From: DATKMS01 sp041497995
GTDB taxonomy: Bacteria; Desulfobacterota; Binatia; HRBIN30
NCBI GenBank assembly: GCA_041497995.1
Contig: JBGQHM010000113.1
Coordinates: 1-16,605 of the forward strand
Direction of reading: 5' to 3'
DNA: 16,605 nt
The notes beneath the pieces were generated by a model. It saw only the letters and a list, made by a program, of their open reading frames with translations. It had not been told where the DNA came from and made no database searches. Positions within the stretch are counted from its first letter, which is position 1, and the number at the start of each line of letters is the position of its first letter. Shown one piece after another: positions 7,700 to 13,399 of this stretch. A program made the translations under genes and the position numbers.

Positions 7700-7725
7700 T
7701 CAGCATTCAACATTCACCATTCATC
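7630..7725. repeat. Palindromic repeat of 7-nt units (element 3) between two operon genes
   Basis: The left arm is five tandem heptamers GNTGAAT (GCTGAAT, GGTGAAT, GGTGAAT, GCTGAAT, GGTGAAT at 7630-7664). The right arm is four inverted units ATTCANC at 7698-7725, in which the variable base is in turn G, A, C and T, plus partial units at 7691-7697. The loop is the GC-rich 7665-7690. The element starts at the stop codon of the acyl-CoA dehydrogenase gene (the TGA at 7726-7724 overlaps its last unit) and covers the start of the MFS gene. Confidence 0.88.
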
Positions 7726-8971
7726 ATTGGCCCTTTGGGCCTGTAGGGACGTCCTTGAAGGCAATGCCTTTGTCGGCGCGGATCTCCGGTGGTAGGCCGA
7801 GGACGCGCTCGGCGACGATGTTGCGGAGAATCTCGTCGGTGCCGCCCGCGAGACGCAAGCCGGGCGTTCCCAGATACATCTGTTGCCAGGCGCCCTCGTC
7901 CGGGGCGGCATCGCGATCGAGCATCGCGCCGGCAGGGCCTTGCAGATCGACCGCGAAGCTGGCCATCTCTTGACGCAGCGGTGCCCCGACCAACTTGCCG
8001 ATCGAGCTCTCCGGACCCGGCGTCTGGCCGCGTGACAGTGCCGTCTGCGTGCGGTAGCCGGTGTACTGCAACCCCTTCATGCGGATGTAGAACCGCGCCA
8101 ACCGTTGACGTACGGAGCCATCCTCGAACGCGGGCCGTCCGCCCAATTCGATCCCCTTGCTGAGCTGCACGAGATCCTTGAAGTCCGGTCCACCGCCGCC
8201 GCCGCCACCGATCGAGTGTCGCTCGTTCATCAAGGTGGTCAGCGCGCCACGCCAGCCGTCGTTCACGGCGCCGACACGGTTCTTGTCGGGGATACGCACG
8301 TCGGTGAAGAACACCTCGTTGAATCCCGACATGCCATTGATCTGCTTGATCGGGCGGATCTCGATGCCCGGCGACTGCATGTCGACGATAAAGTAGGTGA
8401 TGCCCTTGTGCTTCTCGGCGGCGGTATCGGTGCGCGTGACGATCATGCCCCACTTGCAGTACTGTGCGCCGGTGGTCCAGATCTTCTGGCCGTTGATCAC
8501 CCAATCGTCGCCGTCACGGACGGCGCTGGTGCGCAGGCCGGCGAGGTCAGAGCCGGCGGCGGGCTCGCTGAACAACTGACACCAGATCTCTTCGCCGCGC
8601 AGCATCGGCTTGACGTAGCGCTGCTTCTGCTCCTCGGAGCCATGCACCATGATCGTCGGCCCGAGCATGCCCTGGCCGATACCGAAGATGTTCGGCGGGG
8701 TGTTGAAGCGGGCTTCCTCCTGGTTCCAGATGACACTTTGGATCGCGGTGGCGCCGCGGCCGCCGTATTCCTTGGGCCAGGTGATGCAGGCCCAACCCGC
8801 GTCGGCTTTCTTTGCTTGCCACGCCTGGGCCCGCTTGATGCCGCCGGGCTCGGAGCGGCCTTCGAGTCCGGGGGCGCGCTCGCCGGGCTTCAAACGCTCG
8901 GCGTTTGCGTCCAGCCACGCACGCGCTTGCGCGCGGAATGCCGCCTCTTCAGGTGTGTCATTGAAATCCAT
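7724..8971 (-). CDS. Acyl-CoA dehydrogenase
   Basis: A 415-residue FAD-dependent enzyme of the acyl-CoA dehydrogenase family, which forms the alpha,beta double bond in an acyl-CoA thioester. Family blocks: WPKEYGG (65-71), CQLFSEPAAGSDLAGL (131-146), the FAD-binding KIWTTGAQY (163-171) and the C-terminal GGTDEILRNIVAERVLGLP (376-394). At the usual catalytic Glu site (YEGT in medium-chain enzymes) it has AGGT, so Gly376. A Glu at 250 (LMNERHSIGG) sits where isovaleryl-CoA dehydrogenase has its alternative catalytic base. Directly after it is a run of seven glycines (255-261). AAGGAG lies 6 nt before ATG 8971, a strong ribosome site. It is the second gene of an operon with another dehydrogenase upstream. 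The substrate is unknown; the pairing suggests a bulky substrate such as a steroid side chain or branched acyl-CoA. Confidence 0.93.
   Translation of the reverse strand: MDFNDTPEEAAFRAQARAWLDANAERLKPGERAPGLEGRSEPGGIKRAQAWQAKKADAGWACITWPKEYGGRGATAIQSVIWNQEEARFNTPPNIFGIGQGMLGPTIMVHGSEEQKQRYVKPMLRGEEIWCQLFSEPAAGSDLAGLRTSAVRDGDDWVINGQKIWTTGAQYCKWGMIVTRTDTAAEKHKGITYFIVDMQSPGIEIRPIKQINGMSGFNEVFFTDVRIPDKNRVGAVNDGWRGALTTLMNERHSIGGGGGGGPDFKDLVQLSKGIELGGRPAFEDGSVRQRLARFYIRMKGLQYTGYRTQTALSRGQTPGPESSIGKLVGAPLRQEMASFAVDLQGPAGAMLDRDAAPDEGAWQQMYLGTPGLRLAGGTDEILRNIVAERVLGLPPEIRADKGIAFKDVPTGPKGQ
8190..8210. repeat. CCG/GGC trinucleotide run inside the dehydrogenase gene
   Basis: An almost pure CCG triplet run (GGC on the coding strand) that encodes Gly255-261 of the dehydrogenase just after its likely catalytic-base region. 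In-frame length variation is possible. A run this short may be ordinary for a GC-rich gene. Confidence 0.5.
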
Positions 8972-8998
8972 CAGCTACTCCTTAGGAACGAAGAGAAT

Positions 8999-9089
8999 GC
9001 AACCACCGATGAACACAGATGAACACCGATAGCAGGGAAGCAAGTTCTCTGGTCTTCTTCTGTGTTCATCGGTGTTCATCTGTGGTTGC
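8999..9089. repeat. Palindromic repeat of 10-nt units (element 4)
   Basis: Left arm from 8999: GCAACCAC, then GATGAACACA (9008-9017) and GATGAACACC (9018-9027). Right arm (9061-9089), read as its complement: GCAACCACA, GATGAACACC, GATGAACACA. Arms pair over about 29 bp with A/C differences only at unit ends, or perfectly over part of their length if slipped by one unit. T residues follow the right arm at 9090-9095 on the plus strand, the wrong direction for terminating the minus-strand operon. It fills the gap between the two acyl-CoA dehydrogenase genes, starting 5 bp after the stop of the first. Confidence 0.88.
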
Positions 9090-9094
9090 TTTTT

Positions 9095-10198
9095 TCAGGC
9101 CTCTAATCTTTGCATCAGTTGCTCACGCCACTGATGCGCACTGCCGAGCAGCGCACTGAGGTACTTGGCGCGGCGGTAGAAGAGGTGGCAGTCGAATTCC
9201 CACGTGTAGCCGACGCCGCCGTGCATCTGGACCATCTCCTCGCTCGCCAGCACGAACGCATCGGTGGCGCTGGCGCGCGCCCCACACGCGGCCACCGCGA
9301 GCTCCGGGTTGTCCGCGCCCAATGCCCATGCGCCGTAGTAGGCGTTGGAGCGCGCCAGCTCGATCTCCACGTACAGGTCGGCGAGGCGGTGCTTGATCGC
9401 CTGGAACGAGGCGATCGGACGCCCGAAGGCGTAACGGCTCAAGCAGTACTCACGGGTGATTTCGAACGCCCGTGTGGCTGCGCCAATCTGCTCGAAGGCG
9501 ACGAGTACCGCGGCGCGATCCAGCACCTTCTGCAAGGCGGCAGCCCCGCCGGTGGTGACGTCGCCGAGCAACTGCGCCGGCGCACCATCGAAGCGGATCG
9601 AGGCGAGCGAACGGCTCGGGTCGATGGAGCGCACCGGTTGACGCGTGACGCCGCGTGCACTCAGATCAACCAGCACCAGCACGACATCCTTGCCGTGCTT
9701 GGCAGTGACCACGGCGCAGTGCGCGACATCGCCGTCAGCCACAGGGACCTTGATGCCGGTGAGCGTGCCGTTCGCGAACGTTGCGTTGATGCCGCCGGCA
9801 CCGGCTTCGCCGGGCTTCTCGGCGTGCGCGAAGGAACCGATCGCTGCGCCGGAGGCGAGCCCGGGCAGGTACTCCTGCTTCTGAGCCGGGGAACCGGCCA
9901 GCACAATGGCCTCGGCGGCAAGGTAGATGCTGGACGAAAACGGAATCGGCGCGAGAGCGCGGCCGAGCTCTTCGGCCATAGCGGCCAGCTCCAGGCGCCC
10001 GAATCCCGCACCGCCGTACTCCTCCGGGATTGCCGTACCCAGCCATCCGAGCTCAGCAATGCCTTTCCACAGCGTATCCGAGTACGATGCGTCGGATTCC
10101 AGCACCGCCCGGCACAAGCTCAGCGGCGCATGCGCGGTGAGAAATTCACGCGCCGTCTTGCGCAGCAACTTCTGATCGTCAGAGAAATCGAAGTTCAT
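9095..10198 (-). CDS. Acyl-CoA dehydrogenase family protein, probably partner subunit
   Basis: A 367-residue acyl-CoA dehydrogenase-fold protein. N-terminal helix region MNFDFSDDQKLLRKTAREFL, IPEEYGGAGFG (58-67), the FAD-contact block RYAFGRPIASFQAIKHRLAD (255-274) and MHGGVGYTWEFDCHLF (325-340) are clear. Neither usual catalytic Glu position is acidic as expected: the isovaleryl-type site is Asp227 (KVLDRAAV), and the C-terminal site (FYRRAKYLSALLG) has no Glu. The middle beta region also looks shortened. This suggests a non-catalytic subunit working with the neighbouring 415-residue dehydrogenase, as in the heteromeric FadE pairs of mycobacterial steroid breakdown. AGGAG lies close before ATG 10198. 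First gene of the operon. Confidence 0.92.
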   Translation of the reverse strand: MNFDFSDDQKLLRKTAREFLTAHAPLSLCRAVLESDASYSDTLWKGIAELGWLGTAIPEEYGGAGFGRLELAAMAEELGRALAPIPFSSSIYLAAEAIVLAGSPAQKQEYLPGLASGAAIGSFAHAEKPGEAGAGGINATFANGTLTGIKVPVADGDVAHCAVVTAKHGKDVVLVLVDLSARGVTRQPVRSIDPSRSLASIRFDGAPAQLLGDVTTGGAAALQKVLDRAAVLVAFEQIGAATRAFEITREYCLSRYAFGRPIASFQAIKHRLADLYVEIELARSNAYYGAWALGADNPELAVAACGARASATDAFVLASEEMVQMHGGVGYTWEFDCHLFYRRAKYLSALLGSAHQWREQLMQRLEA

Positions 10199-10239
10199 GC
10201 CTCTCCTGCCTTGGGATTACATCGAGGATGTCGGTGAGA

Positions 10240-10269
10240 CCCTTAGCTAGTGCGCCGACGCTATGTCAA
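10240..10269 (-). promoter_or_regulatory. Possible promoter of the acyl-CoA dehydrogenase operon
   Basis: On the minus strand a perfect TTGACA (10269-10264) lies about 70 bp before the first dehydrogenase ATG. The region where a -10 box should be reads TAGCTAAGG, only a weak match. The call rests mainly on the -35 word and position. The rest of the 371-bp gap (10199-10569) holds element 5 and the ribosome site of the esterase; I see no gene in it. Confidence 0.35.
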
Positions 10270-10288
10270 TGAAGCCGGGTTGGTAAGG

Positions 10289-10491
10289 CCTCAGTCTTGA
10301 TGACGCTGGCTTGCTGTCCTCTCCCGCGCGTTTTTTCCGCGTGGGAGGGGAGGGTGAGGGTACCAGCCTGACGCGGGGAAGCTTGCACCCTCACCCCAAC
10401 CCTCTCCCGTACTGAGATGATGCGCGGGAGAGGGAGCTCGACTTGCCAGACGACTCATCGTCGAGGAGGCCTAGCGCCACCAAGACTGAGG
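10289..10491. repeat. Nested palindromic repeat with three stems (element 5)
   Basis: Three inverted pairs nest around one centre. Outer: CCTCAGTCTTG 10289-10299 with 10481-10491, extending imperfectly to about 21 bp. Middle: CCTCTCCCGCGC 10318-10329 with 10422-10433, 12 bp exact. Inner: GGGTGAGGGT 10352-10361 with 10387-10396, 10 bp exact. The CCCTCACCC/CCCTCTCCC words resemble a repeat I recall from many proteobacterial genomes. The outer pair looks like terminal inverted repeats, though no flanking target duplication is visible. It sits between the divergent starts of the dehydrogenase operon and the esterase. Confidence 0.82.
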
Positions 10492-10569
10492 GATTGCCCG
10501 GGTCGGCCTCCCGGGCTTGCCACGCTGGCCAGGCTGTGGGAGTGCTGCGGCTGTAGGAGGAGTGCACCC

Positions 10570-11475
10570 ATGCCACGTTCTGAACTTGCGGGAATGTTCG
10601 AGATGATACGGTCGGCGCCGCAGGGCGAGTCGATCGCGGCGATGCGCGCGGAGATGAACGCCTTCATCCCATTCATCAACGCGAATGCACCGGAGGTGGA
10701 ACGCGTCGATGCGGCCGTCGCCCTCGGCAACGGCGTCAGCGCGGACATCCTAGTCCCGCCCGGCACGCCGCCATTCCCGACGCTGCTCTACCTGCACGGT
10801 GGCGGCTGGTCGATCGGCAGCCCGGCGACGCATGCCAAGTTGACGCGCCAGCTCTGCGTTGGTGCGGGCGTCGTGGTCGTCAGTGTCGACTACCGCCTCG
10901 CACCGGAGCATCCGTTTCCGACGCCGCTCGACGACTGCGTCGCGGCGGCGCGCTGGACGCATGCGAACGTCGCGCGCTGGGGCGGCGACCCACACCGCAT
11001 GACGGTCGGCGGCGACTCAGCTGGCGGGAACCTGTCCGCAGCCGTGGTGAACGATCTGCGCGGCAGGCTCGAGTTCCGTGGCGCGCTGCTGATCTACAGC
11101 GCCTTCGATGTCTTCGGTGCCTGGCGCGACTACGACCGCTATGCGCCGGAGGAGGATCCGATTCTGCCCAAGAAGCCGATGAAGCTGATGCTCGACGCGT
11201 ACTTCAGCGGTGGGGCGTCGAACGACGACCCCCGCGTCAGCCCGCTCAAGGCCGACCTGAGCCACTTTCCTCCGGCGTGCCTGATCTGCGGCACATGGGA
11301 TCCGTTGTTCGGCGACTCGCTGGCGTTCCACGAGAAGCTGCGCGCCGCCGGACGCCAGGCGACGCTGCATCGCTACGACGAGATGCCACACGCGTTCCTG
11401 CAGCTACCAGTGTCGGATGCGGATGCGGCGATTGGAGTGGCATGTCAGTTTCTGAAAGAGGTGACGCAGCGGTAG
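10570..11475 (+). CDS. Alpha/beta hydrolase, HSL-family (family IV) esterase
   Basis: A 301-residue hydrolase of the hormone-sensitive-lipase family, which splits carboxylic esters of short to medium chain. The oxyanion-hole motif HGGGW is at 76-80. The nucleophile is Ser150 in GDSAGGN; the other triad members are probably Asp244 (GTWDPLFGDS) and His274 (MPHAF). YRLAPEHPFP (108-117) is the usual family block. There is no signal peptide, so it is probably cytosolic. ATG 10570 is chosen because AGGAGG lies 9 nt upstream at 10555-10560; the frame is open further upstream but that part covers repeat DNA. The stop codon lies inside palindromic element 6, yet the protein has normal length and is probably intact. 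It could be a 6-aminohexanoate- or steroid-ester-type esterase; the natural substrate is unknown. Confidence 0.94.
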   Translation: MPRSELAGMFEMIRSAPQGESIAAMRAEMNAFIPFINANAPEVERVDAAVALGNGVSADILVPPGTPPFPTLLYLHGGGWSIGSPATHAKLTRQLCVGAGVVVVSVDYRLAPEHPFPTPLDDCVAAARWTHANVARWGGDPHRMTVGGDSAGGNLSAAVVNDLRGRLEFRGALLIYSAFDVFGAWRDYDRYAPEEDPILPKKPMKLMLDAYFSGGASNDDPRVSPLKADLSHFPPACLICGTWDPLFGDSLAFHEKLRAAGRQATLHRYDEMPHAFLQLPVSDADAAIGVACQFLKEVTQR

Positions 11476-11502
11476 GGGCACGGCATGCCGTGCCCCTACC
11501 GC
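11469..11502. repeat. Perfect 34-bp palindrome (element 6)
   Basis: GCGGTAGGGGCACGGCA (11469-11485) is followed at once by its exact reverse complement to 11502, with no loop. The esterase stop codon TAG (11473-11475) is part of the left half. The right edge is exactly where the dipeptidase remnant begins. Similar GGGGCACGGCATGCCGTGCCCC words are, as I recall, dispersed in several environmental bacterial genomes. It could also act as an extruding hairpin or terminator, but no T-run follows. Confidence 0.9.
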
Positions 11503-11661
11503 ATCGAGCGCGTTGCCGCCCTGAATGCCGAGGCAGGCGGCGTGCTTTCCCTCGGCACGCGCCCGGCGATACTCCGCCACGTTGCGGACGACTTGGAAGT
11601 CGGTGGGCACACTCTCGAAGATGCCTTGCAGGCGGCGGACATTCTCGAGCAGGGTTTGCGG
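11503..11661 (-). pseudogene. Remnant of M19 membrane-type dipeptidase (N-terminal/middle piece)
   Basis: On the minus strand, about 53 codons read in one frame as TLLENVRRLQGIFESV, then PTDFQVVRNVAEYRRARAEG and KHAACLGIQGGNALDA. This matches the region of M19 (renal-dipeptidase family) enzymes that runs from the TLEQ-type helix through REGK.A..IG.EGGHS. There is no start and no zinc-site beginning, and the frame runs straight into element 6 at its C-terminal side. Family match is from memory of the pattern, not a search. It is a fragment, not a working enzyme. Confidence 0.72.
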
Positions 11662-11672
11662 ACGGCGCGCGC

Positions 11673-11795
11673 GGCATGGGCTCGGAGCTGCCGCGCTTGG
11701 TCGATCTTATGCCACGTCGGCGCTGGAAGCCGGAACGCATTCAGAAGATCCTGGGTGGGAACTTTCTGCGGATGGTCGAGGCACTCCGTGGATGA
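11673..11795 (+). pseudogene. Remnant of M19 dipeptidase (C-terminal piece), opposite strand
   Basis: On the plus strand, about 40 codons ending in a normal stop read GMGSELPRLVDLM, then RRRWKPERIQKILGGNFLRM and VEALRG. This is the C-terminal end of M19 dipeptidases (LPRL...RGW..E.I.K.LGGNFLRV). It begins about 11 bp from the minus-strand remnant and points the other way. Inverting 11503 to about 11665 would place both pieces in the correct N-to-C order, with the middle of the gene missing. So one gene has been both inverted and deleted, or two copies have been joined. Confidence 0.7.
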
Positions 11796-11802
11796 GCCGG
11801 AC

Positions 11803-11875
11803 GCGGGTTTGAAACCCGCCGCTACGCAGAGGCGGCTATGGCTCGATCCGCTGTAGCGGCGGGTCTCAGACCCGC
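11803..11875. repeat. Palindromic repeat with a hairpin in each arm (element 7)
   Basis: The left arm 11803-11825 and right arm 11853-11875 are inverted copies over 23 bp. Each arm itself contains a 17-nt hairpin: GCGGGTTTGAAACCCGC on the left (11803-11819) and GCGGGTCTCAGACCCGC on the right (11859-11875). The outer GCCGCTAC/GTAGCGGC parts match exactly. The differences at hairpin positions 7 and 11 pair with each other, so both hairpins are intact. It lies 7 bp after the dipeptidase remnant and 54 bp before the start of the lyase-like gene. Confidence 0.9.
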
Positions 11876-11929
11876 TTCAATGCCGCGGTCGTGATAGGCA
11901 GGATGGCCGAGTATGCAAGGAGACAATCC

Positions 11930-13393
11930 ATGAGAATGCCAGCGCATGGACTTTCACGCGCGGCCGTACTCGAGCAACTCGAGTCGTACCGCGCCAACGA
12001 CATGCCGTGGCGCGATGGGCGGACGTGGGCGTACGTCTACGACCCCGGGCGCGAGGCCGAAGAGGTGATCAAACAGGCGTACATGATGTACCTCTCGGAG
12101 AACGCCCTCGACCCGACAGTCTTCCCCAGCTTGCTGCGGCTCGAGAATGAGCTGGTGGCCATGGCCGCGGCGCACCTGAACGGTGACGCCGACGTCGTCG
12201 GCAACTTCACCAGTGGCGGCACCGAGAGCATCATCTTGGCGATGAAGGCGGCGCGCGACTATGAGCGTGCCAAGCGCCCGCAGATCAAAGAGCCTGAGAT
12301 CCTCATGCCGGCGACCGCGCACGCCGCGTTTCAAAAGGCCGCGCACTACCTCTGCATCAAACCGGTGCTGGTGCCGATCGATCCGCGGAGCTTCAAGGCT
12401 GACGTCACGGCGCTGCGCCGCGCCATCACGCCGAACACAATCCTGCTCGTGGGCTCGGCGGTGTCGTACGCGCATGGCGTGGTCGATCCGATCCGCGAGC
12501 TGGGACAGCTGGCGCTCGAGCACGATCTGTTGCTCCACGTCGACGGCTGCATGGGCGGCTTCCTCCTGCCGTACTTCCGGCGCCTTGGTGCGCCGGTGCC
12601 CGATTTCGACTTCTCGGTGCCCGGCGTGACGTCGATGTCGATGGACTTCCACAAATACGCCTTCGCTGCGAAGGGCGCATCGACTGTGCTGTATCGGAAC
12701 AAGGAGCTCCGCAAGTATCAGATCTTCACCTGCGCGAACTGGGCGGGGTACACGATGATCAACCCGACCGTGCAGAGCAGCAAGACGGGAGGGCCACTGG
12801 CCGGCGCGTGGGCGGTGCTCCACTTCATCGGCGACAATGGCTATCTGGAAATTGCCCGTCAGGTGCTCGATGCGACGCGGCGCATCGCCGACGGCATCGA
12901 ACGCATCGACGGGCTGCGCTTGCTCGGACGCCCGGAGATGAACCTGGTGGCCTTCACCTCCGACACCGTCAGCGTCTTCCACATCATCGACGAGATGAAG
13001 CAGCGCGGCTGGTACATCCAACCGCAGCTCGGCTTTCAAGATTCGAAGGAGAACATTCACCTGTCGATCAACCCGGCGAGCGTGAAGTGGGTGGATGCGC
13101 TGCTTGCAGACCTACGCGTCTGTGTCGAGCAGGCGAAGACGATGAAGTCCGGGGAGCTGGCTGCAGGTATCCGCGAGGCGTTCGGTGCGATCGACGCCGC
13201 GACATTGAGCGACGAGACGTTGGGACAGATGCTCGGCATGGCGGGGGTGCAAGGGACGGCGCTGCCAGCGCGGATGGCAGAGATCAACGAAGTGCTGAAC
13301 GCCTTGCCTCCCGCGTTGCGCGAGCGCTTGCTTACGGAGTTTTTGAACAACCTGCTGCAGTACAAGGACGATGGAGAAGGGCCGGGGCGGTGA
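11930..13393 (+). CDS. Sphingosine-1-phosphate-lyase-like PLP-dependent enzyme
   Basis: A 487-residue fold-type I PLP enzyme of the group II decarboxylase family. TSGGTESI (94-101) binds the phosphate, His131 would stack on the ring, HVDGCMGG (203-210) supplies Asp205, and MSMDFHKYAF gives Lys242, the likely Schiff-base lysine. KGASTVLYRNKELRKYQIF, the following WAGYTMINPTVQSSKTGGPL and the tail match sphingosine-1-phosphate lyases better than glutamate or aromatic decarboxylases. S1P lyase splits a phosphorylated long-chain base into a fatty aldehyde and phosphoethanolamine. Eukaryotic enzymes carry a membrane anchor; this one has none and should be soluble. AAGGAG lies 7 nt before ATG 11930. 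It forms an operon with the VOC gene 6 bp downstream. A related amino-acid decarboxylase or aldolase role is possible. Confidence 0.9.
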   Translation: MRMPAHGLSRAAVLEQLESYRANDMPWRDGRTWAYVYDPGREAEEVIKQAYMMYLSENALDPTVFPSLLRLENELVAMAAAHLNGDADVVGNFTSGGTESIILAMKAARDYERAKRPQIKEPEILMPATAHAAFQKAAHYLCIKPVLVPIDPRSFKADVTALRRAITPNTILLVGSAVSYAHGVVDPIRELGQLALEHDLLLHVDGCMGGFLLPYFRRLGAPVPDFDFSVPGVTSMSMDFHKYAFAAKGASTVLYRNKELRKYQIFTCANWAGYTMINPTVQSSKTGGPLAGAWAVLHFIGDNGYLEIARQVLDATRRIADGIERIDGLRLLGRPEMNLVAFTSDTVSVFHIIDEMKQRGWYIQPQLGFQDSKENIHLSINPASVKWVDALLADLRVCVEQAKTMKSGELAAGIREAFGAIDAATLSDETLGQMLGMAGVQGTALPARMAEINEVLNALPPALRERLLTEFLNNLLQYKDDGEGPGR

Positions 13394-13399
13394 GCCAGG

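Noticed and set aside
8105..9022. A 305-codon open frame on the plus strand opposite the 415-residue dehydrogenase
   Set aside because: Antisense frames stay open in GC-rich genes. It matches no family and the dehydrogenase on the other strand is certain. The same applies to the long frames opposite 9110-10237, 3445-4461 and 11954-13060.
7630..9089. Elements 3 and 4 as a CRISPR array
   Set aside because: Units are only 7 or 10 nt and directly tandem, with no spacers and no cas genes.
10417..10569. A 51-residue N-terminal extension of the esterase
   Set aside because: It is translated from element 5 and adjoining non-coding DNA, and a strong AGGAGG site marks ATG 10570.
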